Assembly: GCF_041296265.1 (NCBI RefSeq)
Contig: NC_091693.1
Coordinates: 24,366,001-24,430,000 of the forward strand
DNA length: 64,000 bases
Origin: Equus caballus
Lineage: Eukaryota; Chordata; Mammalia; Perissodactyla; Equidae
Direction: 5' to 3'
This document shows positions 45,013 through 56,739 of the stretch, one piece after another. The notes under the pieces are model-generated. The model searched no databases, was not told where the DNA came from, and saw only the letters and a program-made list of their open reading frames with translations. The stretch's first letter is position 1. Each line of letters starts with the position of its first letter. The position numbers and the translations under genes are program-made.

Positions 45013-48000
45013 GAGTGCACAGTGCATCTTACTCTCAGCCCATCCAGGCCCCATGGTGGTATCAGGAAGGAAGGTGCCCTCTCTGAACCACAAAGTTCAC
45101 ACTGGGCACTTTCCATTTTCTGAATGAGGGCAGGGCTGCCCATCCCCAATACATGGGATCAAGGGCCTATCCTGAGAGGAGGCAGGCTCTCTTCCCTGTG
45201 GGCCCCATGAACACTTCCCATGGGTTAACCTACAGATGCTACAGCTTCTACCTGTATGTATGCTAACACCCCAGTGACCTTCTGCATTTCAAGGTCGCAG
45301 GTGAGGGACCCCACATACTAACCTCTTTCCTGGGTCCTCAAAATGAGTGACCTAAACTATGTGCCCTTTGGAACCCTGAGGTTGATGTGGAGTCGGTAAC
45401 ATGGCACCCTGGAGCCTGAATCACAGAGTGGGATGTTTGGGGGGTATGCCATATAGAGCTCTTATTGCAGACCCCAGTGGGCTATGTGGGGGGTGTGTCC
45501 CCTTTGATGCTGCTTTCCCCTTCTTTCAAGGAATGTACTGGGAGCCCTCCCTCTCAGCCCAGCAGGGCTCAACGGTGTTCTCTGGAGACAGCCAGACCCT
45601 CCAGTGTCACATGCAGTCCAGCTTTGACAGATACACTCTGATCACTATGAGGGATTCACACTCCTTCCCAGTGTCTTCAAGGACAGCAAAGCCCCAAATT
45701 CCATCTGGACAGTGTGAATCACACCCAGGCATGTCAGCGCAAGTGCTATAGTCAACACAACCTCTCCCATGTGTAGTTGGTCCATGGCACCCTCCTGAAA
45801 ATCCTGATCGTGAGCGAGAAACCCCATATCTTGATTGTTTGCTCAAGGTTCTGGACCCGGGGTCACCCCTACTGATGATGGTGTTCAGGGAGATGGCCCT
45901 GGAGCAGAGGCTGTGATGAAATAGTGCTCTAGTGAGAGGGAATGAGAAAGGGGGAGATGGGGACAAGGAGATAAAAGAGACCCCCTCAGAGGTAATGACA
46001 GGGGCTGAAGGGGGTTCACAGACAGAGGCCCTGGAGAGAGGACTGTGGTCCTTCAGCTCTGGATCGATTCATGTGGAGAGGGGACAGCTCTCTACACACC
46101 ACTACAAATACTCCCTCTTGTCCCAGCCAGGGGCCTCAGTGTCCTGCAGAGAGAATGTGACACTGCAGTGTCACTCTGAGACCTGTTACAATAGCTTCAA
46201 TTTGTCCAAGGAGTGTTCACTTGACCTCCCCAGCAGATTTGCCTGCAGGACAAGGCTGCACGTTTTCAGGCCAAGTTCAACATCGGTCCTGTGACATCAG
46301 ACCATGAGGAGACCTACAGATGATGCTGTTCACACAGCACCACCCCCTACATTTTATCATAACTGAGTGGCCCTCTGGAGCTCTTGGTCTCAGGTGAGGA
46401 AATCCCACCCCATATCCATTGATGGTCCAGGCCCTCAGCCTACAGCCCTGTCCCAAAAGAGCTCACCTCTATGGGATGAAAGGGGCCAGAGGAAGGTCAG
46501 CCACAAGAGGGTCTTAGCTCATACAGGGATGGAAAAGACAGGTATTCCCATACCTTCTCCATGCCTTACCTCCACTGAGGATCCAGGCAGTGTGGCTTGC
46601 CTGCAGGGAAGAAATTAAAGAGTGTAAACACTGATCTTTGAGGGAAAGCAGTGGGACTAAAGATGACATGATGAGGCAGCCCCAGCCCCATAGCAGCCTT
46701 CTGTCTTTGTTCCAAGCAATATTTGGGGTCTGTAGACCTACGTGGATAAACTTCATGTCTGTTGAGTAAGAGAGTTCTCTTAGCCTAAAGGAATCACAGA
46801 CTCCATCAAGTTTTTGCTAGTTTAACAGCTTATCTTACAACAGGGCAAATATTTATAAATGGGATTGTTTCTCATAGAAGTTGACGATGAAGATGGAGAT
46901 TTAATGAGAGGACCTCCTGTCTCAACTAGCATTAAGGTCTTTGGTGCCTGTCAGGTGGTCAGTTTGGGAGGAAATGCACAAAGGGGAAGACAGCCAGCTA
47001 AGGTGGGGAGAAAAGAGCTGACTCCAAGTCTCACCTCTGTCCACGGTTCTACTGTCTCCTTAGGGTCATCCTATTCCCTATGGAATCAGGCCCACAATGT
47101 GAAGAGCAGAGTAGACAGGACCTCTCATTTTCAGGTCAAGGAGTTTGGGGATCCAATGGGAGTCATAAGATGAAGATTAGTTGCCTCAACCACTCAGGAT
47201 TGAGCCCATTGACAAAATTCTACCCATATCTTGGAATTTCTTCTCCCCTCTATCAAAGACAGAATCCTATCCCACATTTCAAAATGCGCAATCACTTCTG
47301 AGTCACTTCTGAACTTCGGTGCCAGTGAATTTCTGTAGAAGAAAGTCCAGGAATTCTTTCCTTGGCATTTTGGTCTACTCTGAGTATGTCCCGTTTCCAC
47401 CAGTTACTGTTGTCATTTTGTGGGATGAAAGAGAGTAAGGCAGGATTTTTCCCCAATTTAAATGAGCACCTGCTTTTGAGCTGGATCAATTCATCTTCAA
47501 AAACATCTTCCATAACAATTCACGTTTGGTATGCCCTTCCTCCCTCCAACAGTTATCTGGTGGTTCTTAGCGTTACTTTTGTCAATTTATCAGAGCCTGT
47601 CTTATATCTATAATATCTGTATGTTTGTCCAATGGCCATCTAAACATTTTATCTTATCATCTGTCTTTTTTGTTTGTTTCTTATCAACATTCTATCTAGA
47701 CTAAAATATGATTTAATAATTATAAGTTATGTTCATTGTTATTCTTGATACTAGAAAAAAAGCCTGATATGTTGTACATATACCATCATTTGCTTTCAGA
47801 ACGAAAAAAATGATACATAAAAGGAAGGAACGTGTTTCTGAAAATATATATAAACCCAAAAGAGACAAAAAAAGAGCTCCCTTGGTGGAGGAATGAAAAG
47901 GCAGACATAGCCCCTCACTCCTTTATCTTTCTCATTCTCAGGGAAAACGGAAGCCACAAATGTTCATCTCTGCTTTCTGATAGGATGCAAGAAGAGACAC

Positions 48001-48450
48001 CAGAGTTGATCGCTTCAAGAGACTGAGATTAGCTCTATCAGTTTCAGAGACTTATTGGAGATCAGAGTAGAGATTCCTTAAGCATTCCTACCTCTTCTCA
48101 TACACACCCTATCCTTTTTCTTCTCAAGTGTAGCCAGTACTCCAAGAGGAATGAGTAAGGGAAAATTCTCAGTTATGGGGCTGGCCTCAGAAGGTCAAAT
48201 CCTGTCAACAGACGGCAGGTGCCCTTCATGGAATCCAGGGATCGTGGGGTAATTTTGGTCTGTTCCACCCCAGGTGGACACTTTGTCCACAATTCCTAGC
48301 CTCATATCCCAAGATTGCACAGTGGAGGATCTCATCTGGATGGTCAAGGCTGGCTTGATTCTGATGGTACTCAGGGTGCTGCAGATTCAGGCTCAACAAA
48401 GCCAGAGAAGGAATCAAGATGCAGCAGGAGATAAACACAAGAGACAATAA
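45013..48450 (+). pseudogene. LILRA-like pseudogene 5: D2, D3, D4, TM/last exon
   Basis: D2 (45013-45300) has good AG and GTGAGG borders but is heavily decayed. D3 (45531-45815) begins GMYWEPSLSAQQGSTVFSG, keeps TLQCHMQSSFDRYTL, then stops; its donor is lost (CGAGAA). D4 (about 46090-46393) has SLLSQPGASVSCRENVTLQC and a good donor but is frameshifted. The last exon (48300-48450) is open: DCTVEDLIWMVKAGLILMVL, then RVLQIQAQQSQRRNQDAAG and a short extension to TAA. This aligns well with human LILRA DYTVENLIRMGVAGLVL and SQRSLQDAAG. The membrane Arg is Trp (48337-48339), with a Lys three residues on. No start exon was found. Pseudogenes 4 and 5 share the same 3' end by duplication. Confidence 0.8.
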
Positions 48451-49490
48451 ATGCACCATTCAATGACACAGAAACTTGAAAATAAATCTTGTATGATCAG
48501 AAGGCTCTGGAAGAATTTCTGGAGCTTAAATTGAGAAAAATCTCTGCTGAGAATGTCAACATTAATGAAAGATGCTGGCAGCAAGAAGTATCTGGAGAGT
48601 TGCCTGTAGGTAGTCTGCTGCAGCTCAATACTTGTGCTTTCTCTCCCACCATTACTTGTTGTCCTTGATGGTCCTCTTCTATTCTCACTACCATGACATG
48701 AATCAAAATTCACAAGTGAGGTTTGGATCCACACCAATACACATCTTAATGCTCTGGTCCACTTTTATTTTTATGTATATATATTTCTTGGGGTGGGGTG
48801 AGGAAGATTGGCCCTTAGCCAAAACCTGTGTCAATCTTCCTCTATTCTACATGCAGGACACCATCACAGAATGGCTTGATGAGCGGTTTGTAGGTCCGTG
48901 CCCACTGTCCAAATCCATGAACCCCAGGCCGCTCAAATGGAGCATGCAAAATTGACCACAACACCACTGGGCCAGGCACCTCTGGTCCGCTTTTATACAT
49001 GTATATTCTTCTTTATTTCTATTTGCCACATTCTTTGATGTATATTTCTCCTCAGTTGAGGATACAGAACCTGTTTTAGATAACCGAATAACTGGGTGAG
49101 AATAAGGTCCAATTTGGAACAGATAAATCCAAAATCACTCCCTAAGCCTCAGTCTAGACTCATAAAGCCCTTGTCTCTTCATCAGATGATACCTGGTGTA
49201 GTTTCTCCAAAAATACCACAAGTGTGAATGAGCATTCTGGTGTTTGAAGATAAAGTTAGCTGGTATGCTGGAAAAACAACTCTCTGAAAAATCAATTTTT
49301 CCCAAAACCCTGATTTGTTACATTTGCCCTTTTTTGGTATAAATACTCCATTCATGGCTAACTTATAGATTCCAATGTGAGTGCACTGCATGCACAGTTG
49401 GAATGTAATGGACAAGACTGTGTTTTGCAAGTGAGTCAATCCAGCTGCAGCGCCCCTCACTGATGACCCCAGTGAGCACGTATGTTTCCT
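47870..49490 (+). repeat. LILRA 3'-end unit B, with a SINE insertion
   Basis: A tandem paralogue of 43230-44590, lengthened by an ERE SINE at 48769-48979 that unit A lacks. The unit includes 'TATAAATACTCC' near 49340 and the conserved 'CACTGATGACCCCA' end near 49460. Confidence 0.75.
48769..48979 (-). mobile_element. ERE-type SINE in unit B, antisense
   Basis: It contains 'GAGGAAGATTGGCCCTTAGC' and 'AGAATGGCTTGATGAGCGGT' and ends CACTGGGCCAGGCAC. The target-site duplication CTCTGGTCC(A/G)CTTTTAT is at 48752-48768 and 48980-48996. Unit A has the empty site ('GCTCTGATCCATTTT'). Confidence 0.9.
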
Positions 49491-49499
49491 CCTATGTTA

Positions 49500-50238
49500 A
49501 AGATCAAGATACTCTCCATCTCAATGTCATGCCACAGTTTCAATAAACTGATGACCTCAGAATCTCATTACATCCACATGAGAAGCAAAAGAGAAAACAA
49601 TGGCAAAGTCAATTGTGGGCAAAAAATAATGATTATCTAAAAACCAAATACATTTCTCATAAGAGTACAAATTGCTTCCATCAGTTTGAGCAGTAAATAA
49701 CAATTACTAGTTAAAGGAGAGGACACACAATTCTGGTCCATAACTATACACCACAGAGGAAAATTTGTGCATATGCACCATGATACTCTCATGAGAATGT
49801 TGACAATGGTGTCATTCATCTTGGAAAAACAACATACAAGTGAATATTACAACTAATGAGAGTTCTATATCTGTAATGGAATACTTCATATCAGAGAAAA
49901 GCACAAACTAAAACTGTAAACAGGAATACAGATAACTTTTCAAACAACAGTGAAAAACTGAAGGGAAATTTTAAGAAGAATGTGTGTAGAATTATTCCAT
50001 TATGTACTGAATTCAAAAGAAGGAACACTTATTATTTATGAAAGTATAGTTACATAACCATATAAATAATGTAAGGAAAAGATTCTCATATAATCCAATA
50101 TGGTAGTAAATTAGAAGGAGATGGTGGAAGGTTTTGTTCAAGATGGAAACCACAGGGTCTTCTGGAACACTGGCAGTGTTCTCACTGACTTTCATTTGTT
50201 GCTTCATAAGGCCACTTGTTATCAGTAAATGACAGACC
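49500..50238. other. AT-rich spacer, probably with an ancient L1 3' end
   Basis: 49860-50100 contains 'GTAATGGAATACTTCATATC' and 'AAAGCACAAACTAAAACTGT', resembling old L1M 3' ends. No coding feature is recognised. The duplication breakpoint is at 50239. Confidence 0.4.
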
Positions 50239-53163
50239 AGAGCTCTTTTGACATGTCGCATGTACTGAGGGAGGTGGAAGCCCATGAATTCTGGCTCACT
50301 GGAGGGAAGATCCACAATGCTGCATCCCAGGCCATCTTCCTTCCGGGCCCTGCAACCCAGCCCATGGTGAGACCTCTAGGTGCTATGGCTCTTTCAATCA
50401 CTCCACCTGTGAGTGGTCAGACCTGAGTACCCCACGGTACCTTTCTGCCACATGAGAGGAACCTCATCCTGCCGCGTGTCTTATGATACACTATATCATG
50501 GAGCTGTAGCTGAAGGGCACCCTATTGGTGACGAGAAAACCTTAGGGATTCTGGAGAAATGGAAGTAATGAAAAACGCAGAGAAGTAAAGATAGGATGGT
50601 AATCATGGTACCTCCAAACCTTGCTCCACCTCGTGTGTGGACACCAATACTGGGGTCCTATGTATCCAGGACAATGAAGAGAGGGGTCAGGGCTGACTCA
50701 GCAGAAGGAGAGGCTAGGCACAGTTTGGGGATATCAGAAGTTGCATGAGGTCCTCACCCTTATTTTTTTCTCAGAAGCCCCTCTGAAACCTAGTGACTTA
50801 CCAGTTAAGGAGAATAGATATTTATCACCCAATGGGACATAATGCTTCACGATCATAGCTATCTTTCATCACTAAGCATATCCAAGTACCTCTTTACACT
50901 ATCACGTCTCAGGGAGATAGCACCTGCTCAAGGCATTCAGGTGGGAGGACCAGAATGCCCCATCAGTCCTTAGGGGGATGGCAGAGTGAGGGTTGGGCAG
51001 AGGACCATCTTTTGAGGAATGGTCCTACTTCAGTGGAGAAGGAAATACACTGGCTCACCCTTCTCTGTCTTTTTTCTCAGGATTACTTGCAAGTATTTGC
51101 CTGTCAGCCAAAAATAACAAGTACCACAAAAGGTGAGCAAGGACGTCTCTTAATTTATTGCAGGAACCCTACTTTCCAGAGGGCTCCAGTGTGAGTGTTG
51201 GATTTGCCACCTCCAAGCTCTGTGACCCTGCGTTAGTCAACTTCCCCCTCTGATCCCCAAATTGTCCATCTTCATCTCAGAATGTAGTTAGTATGGGAAT
51301 CAGAAATGGCACTTAGTTATTCATGATCTGGGACTGAGGCCTTTTCTAATAAGGATGAAGTGGTCACAGTAACCGTGACCCAATGCGCAAAACAGATGCT
51401 TATCCTCCCTCCATCAGGGTCTATGGGGATGAGGATGCTGAGAGGTGGGAAGGATTTAAAGGAACACTTTAAATATATATGGCCTATCTGCTAATATTCT
51501 ATTAGCTGAAAATCCAGCAGTTAACCAGGGTACGGATCTTGTCTTCACAAAGATCATGTTCCAGACTTCCATGGAGGTAGGAGAAAAAGTATGACTAAAA
51601 GGAATGAAAATTTATTAATATTCATGAACCCATATACATTGAGATAGGGTCATATGATACAAAATGGTTAAGTGGATAATTTAGAGAGGGTGGTATAGAA
51701 GAACCTACTGTGGGTGACATTTCAGGTGTGATCTAGAGACAAAGAAAGCTAGTCTTGAGAAGATCAGTGGAAGGGTGTTCCTGACAGATGGAACCGTGAG
51801 TTTCATGAATCTAATGGAGCAATGAGCTTGGTGGGCTCAGAGAACCAGTGTGCCTGATTTGTGCTGGGTGAGGTGGAGTTGAGAGAGGTAGACAGGGGCC
51901 AAATTAGGTAAACGTGGATAATCAATGAGAGGAAGGTTGGATTTTATTCTGGCTCAAGTGAAAAATCTTTAAAATATTTATATCAGAAAAGTGGATTATG
52001 TGCATGATATTTTAGAAGGAACAAATCGGCAGATTTGAACAGAATTTGTTCAGTGGAACATGAAGGGAAGTAAAGAGCCTGGCAGGAGACTATGACAGTC
52101 TGTGAGGAGAAAAATCATGGTCACTTAGCCATGGAATTTCTGCAGAAGAAGTTTGGTGGGTGGATTCATGACATCCTCAGAGGTAGACTCATTAGGATAG
52201 CGCTTTCAGAACATAGTTCCTGTATTTGTCAGTTGAACAAACTTGGGTCTATTGATTTCTCTCAGATTCTCTGCAGTGGGTGGAAAGTCATACTTGGGAT
52301 GTCAGAGAAAGGGACAGCAGGCAGGGAGCCTAGTGCAGGAGCCACTATTCTCGAAAGACAAAAGTTTAGAGTCAGACTCTTGGGCTCTACAGAGAGCTCT
52401 TCCACTTTTAGTGACTAAACTAAATTTCCTCAACTAGAACGTTAGGCTAATGATTCCTCCCTGCATGGCTTGTGCCGAGGAAAAGATACACACTCACAAA
52501 CATGAAAGTCTCCTTAGCCCCAGAAGGAGCTCAGGCACAGAGAAGGTGCTCAGTACATGATATAGCACTTGCCGACTCCCTCCTGCACTCCTTCATACCT
52601 CTACCTACCCCTCTCCTTGTCATTCTTGGAGGGTGCATCAATATTTCTCACGGCAATTTCAAATCTCAGTACTGTGAACCAGAGGCATCCTCCAAACTGT
52701 GGCCACCTCTGCTTCAACTCCCTGAATGTGAAGCTGTGGTGGAGTGAGAAGGGATGGGGATAAAGACGTTCAGTTATAATAGATATAGGGGGTACCCTTT
52801 CGTGCAAAACTCTAATGTATTATCTCATGGGCAGCAGAAAAATGTATATTGAAGCTTCTTAGTCCTGGGGTCAGACACCAACGTCACTTCCTTTGGATTT
52901 TTTTGCACGTGTTAGAAAATGAAGTATTTGCTCAAATTTATGGACATTGGGAGAATTTGAGACAAGATATGTAATGATTCCAGTACATTCTCACACAAAT
53001 AGGCAACCTATAAATGGAGCGTCTATCATTTGCTTATTGATGGAAACACATCATTCTCAGGGACACTCCAGCACACTGTACATTCTCATGGGACATTCAT
53101 AGCCTTCATCTCCTTTGGCATTTTCCTTGCTGCTATTGTTTATCACTGATGTTACATAAAAAA
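50239..53163 (+). pseudogene. KIR-like pseudogene, copy 2 (truncated D2, stem, TM; tail deleted)
   Basis: A second copy of the 11700-15703 remnant. The D2 exon starts abruptly at its middle (SSFDMSHVLREVEAHE); its first about 80 bases are absent. The stem exon (51081-51132) keeps CTCAG and GTGAGC but is 52 bases, one more than copy 1. The TM exon (53061-about 53160) has a better acceptor (TTCTCAG) than copy 1 but a one-base deletion within the membrane run. The tail exons seen in copy 1 fall in a 2.2-kb deletion. It is non-functional. Confidence 0.85.
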
Positions 53164-53284
53164 CCCTGAGTCTAAAGGAGGAGAGGACAGCATCATCTGG
53201 ACTGAGAGAGGGATGTGTTTGGGGCACAGAAATGCATGTTCACTTCCTGTAAGTTCATCTGTGTGGTTTTCATTTTCGGTGTTC

Positions 53285-53541
53285 TGCTTTGTTTTGCTTT
53301 GTGAGAAAGATTGGCCCTCGGCTAACATCTGTGTCCAATAATACTCTTTTTCTTTTCCTCCCCAAAGTCCCAGTGCATAGTTGTATATCCTAGTTGTAGG
53401 TCACCCGAGTTCCTTCATTTTGGGCCCCCACCGTATGGCTTGATGGGCGGTGTTTAGGTCCTTGCCCAGGATCCAAACCAAGGAACCCCGGGCCGCCAAA
53501 TGGAGTGCATGAAATAAACCACTCGGGGCCATGGCTGGCCC
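53285..53541 (-). mobile_element. ERE-type SINE, antisense (duplicate of 14845-15115)
   Basis: It is at the same position relative to the KIR TM exon as in copy 1, with 'GATTGGCCCTCGGCTAACAT' and a GGGCCATGGCTGGCCCC end. Being shared, it dates the insertion before the segmental duplication. Confidence 0.85.
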
Positions 53542-53719
53542 CTGATCTGTGGGTTTGATGTTGAGATACTTCATTGAAGATCTTCCAGAGAGGCTGTGGG
53601 ACCCCTGGACTTTCCCTCAACTCCCCAACCACTCCAATGATTTTAAAAGAAATACAGTGGGGAAAACAGGTTGAGCAGCATCAGGCACACCAGTACTTTT
53701 TCTGGCCTTGATGTCTACA

Positions 53720-56700
53720 GGCCTGCCAGATCCAATTTAACTATGGTTTCTTTTCTTCGTTTCCACAACTTCAGCCTCTCCCCTCAGCCACACAGGATTG
53801 ACTTGAGCGAAAATGAGGCTCACACTGACTCATACCTAGAGCAGTGTTTCCCAGATGTCCTTCATGTCTTTAGACAGAAAGCCAATTAAAATGATAAACA
53901 TCAATTTGACACTGCTGACAAGAGCACATTTACTATCAGCGTCCCAGAGACAGATCTAGATTCTGGCTTATCCTTTAATTCAGCAATTCTAAGTTATGGC
54001 ATCTACTTTATTTTATCTTATTTCATTTTTTTCATTAATTAGCCTGTTTTATGGAAAAGAACAGTTGATCTTTGTACCTTCGTTTAAAAAATATTGATAA
54101 TCTACCATTCTTTTCCTTCCCAATCCTCTAAAGAGAATATTTAAATGAACACAGCAATTGAGTGTGTCCGGGATTAACAAACTTCCTTTTTGAGTCTGAC
54201 TAGAGCCCTAAGCTTAGTCCCGAGCACACCATGCACTGAAAGTCATTCTTGTTTGGGTGATGTTCCCTGCAAGACTGTGTGTGATGTTAAACTTGAGGAA
54301 AATGCACACAATTCAGGGACTCGAGTGTTTTCTTATTAGCATAGGCAGGTTTCGCGACATACTTTAAATGTCAACGTGCACTAAAATACTTTGTCTCTGA
54401 TGAGCGTCATTTCCAGCAATTATGGGGCCCCTTAAAAGGACATAACAGTTTATTCTCTGTGTGTTCAACAGGAAATCCAAAGATAGAACTCTCCTCCAAC
54501 ACCTCTATGTCTACTTTAAAGGTAAAATCACTTAAAAGATTAACTCTCTATCTCCCAGATGTGTTTGTGTGTGTGTGTGAGTGTGTGTGTGTGTGTGTGC
54601 ATGGGCATAAACTGGGGGCATTTGGATGTGTTTGCAGGCAACTTAGCAGACAGTCACCGGAGATCATGGTTTTCTATCTGTGTGACACGGTTGATGGGGA
54701 AATCTTGAGCTGACAATCTTAGAAAACATCTCAAGGAACCGAGCACATCTGTAAAACACTGTCCTTTTGTGCCTCAGAATGAGGCAACATGGTTTGCAGT
54801 GGTTCCAAGACCCTGAAATGCATCCCCTACACTGTCTGGAAAAATGGAATCCACTGGAGAGAAGAGATGGGGATCGAGGTTTCCAGCTCAGCCTGGTTAT
54901 AGCTCAGGGAACCCCTTTAAAGGAGATCCTTTAAAGCAAATGTTATTCCTACAATGGGCAGGACAGTCCTACACAGGACCACGTCACCTCTGTTCTCTCC
55001 TCCCGCACACCTGCATCAAGATATCTAGGGCATCCTAAGTCTAAGATTCAGGGCCCCCGAACCAAATCAGATATGTACCTGTCTTCAAATCTTTGACAGC
55101 CCCCCAGCCCCTACATGCTCCCACATGGCCTCACTCATTGACGAGGCTCCAAGTGCACCCCTACAGCAGGGGCTGGAAATGTAGTCTTTTAGGGGCAGCA
55201 AGTGACCACTCCACCAGAGCCCCCCAGCAAAAACACTACAGAATCACTGCCACCTGAATGCATAAGCAATGTTACCCAATTTTTCTGGAAAAGAAAAAGA
55301 AAACACAGAAACATCTTTATACGTATTTGATCTGTGTACGCATGTAGTCATTGGATTCGGGAGAAAGAGAGACAGAGAGAGCTGAATTTTCAGTCATAGT
55401 CAGATAAACAAGAAAAGCGAGAGTTTGCATCTTCATTTCTCTTCTAAGAAAGCCTGACCAAAGTCTCTATTAACTGTCTTTGTTCAGTAGGAGAAGTAAG
55501 GAATTTGCAGCCACTACTAGGAGAAGAAATATGAAGTAGGACACATTTGATAACTCTTCTGCAAACGTTCTATAAGATTAAAAATATTTGTATATTAGCT
55601 TAGGAGGAGAATATTGTATATTGTAAATTGAATCATAGTTATGACTTTCAAAGTACAATATGATCTGTTAAAATCCTTACATGATTGTAGCGTTTAGGAA
55701 AAGTAAATGTGATACTTTAGACTTGAGGAGTGATCAGTGACATGGCTCAAGTCACACCCTCAGCACCCACCATCCTTAGGGTGAGAAGAAGCTGGTCATC
55801 TTCCTGTGTGACAGGCACCTTGTGGACTGTACACACTGAGGTGTGGGGAACCTTGCCCACAACATCCTGTGAATGCGTCAGCTCTGCTCAGCTCCTGCCT
55901 CTTGTCCACCAGAAGCAGCCTCATGTCTCCCAAATTCTTTAAGCTCCAGAGTCTTGTTGAATCCTGGACGGGAAGGGAGGAGAGGGTCATGGTGGAAATC
56001 TGGGCTTCTTCATGGCACATGACCAGGTTTCGTGGGTGGGGGTGCATTGAAGGCTGTAATCCACGGGGGATGAATCATCTATGATGTGGTTTCCTTCAAG
56101 GTTTCTGTCTGACCCAGAGGATCTGGGCACATCTGAGTGAGTCCTCCCCATTCCCTCATTGCTGTGTGGACCAAAAACAACATGTTTCACCCACAGCTGT
56201 GTGGGAGCAGAGGATTTGACGCTAGTGAGGATGACACTCAGGGATCCATGTTGACACTTCTTGAAATACAAGGAGAGCAGCATGCCCTGTGGTTCCTGGC
56301 TTCTTATTTTGTCCCGGAGACTCTTCCTACATGCTCCCCGGAGCCTAATCCAGTTCTTTACTTACCTGAAGGAGGCTGTCAATTTCTGAACCTGTGGCCA
56401 GGGCTGATGAATGACACTTCTATAATGAATGGAGGACAAAATACTGGACCCCCAAACTCCTCCTAAAACTATGACCTCACATGCTTTCTCCAAACTGTCC
56501 TTGAAATTAGGATCTGCAGGGCCTCCCACTAGACCTACCTCAGGGGAAAGGACTGGTCAGCAGGCAGGGCCACCTGGACCTTGGGGCACACTCTGATGTA
56601 GAACTTATCAAATGATCAGAGATCATATTTCACCTCATTTTCAACAAGTAGAACTCGCTCCTCTCTCTTATGTATAGATTTTGTTGCTGTTATTTAAAAC

Positions 56701-56725
56701 TGTGCTTGAAGTGAAATTTTGTTGA
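53720..56725. other. Unassigned DNA, second copy of 17502-20520
   Basis: It is collinear with copy 1 and starts at the 2.2-kb deletion junction. It contains a longer (TG)n run at about 54560-54600. No gene is recognised. Confidence 0.5.
54560..54601. repeat. (TG)n microsatellite
   Basis: GTGTGTGTGTGAGTGTGTGT-type run. In copy 1 (18353-18382) the tract is shorter and more interrupted. Confidence 0.85.
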
Positions 56726-56739
56726 AGATTTTATCAAGA

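Noticed and set aside
42574-48450. Identification of the 42-48 kb remnants as FCAR, NCR1 or GP6
   Set aside because: The membrane exons end in QSQRRNQDAAG and NLIWMG patterns that match LILRA best; FCAR, NCR1 and GP6 have different post-membrane sequences (for example an EDWHSR-type border).
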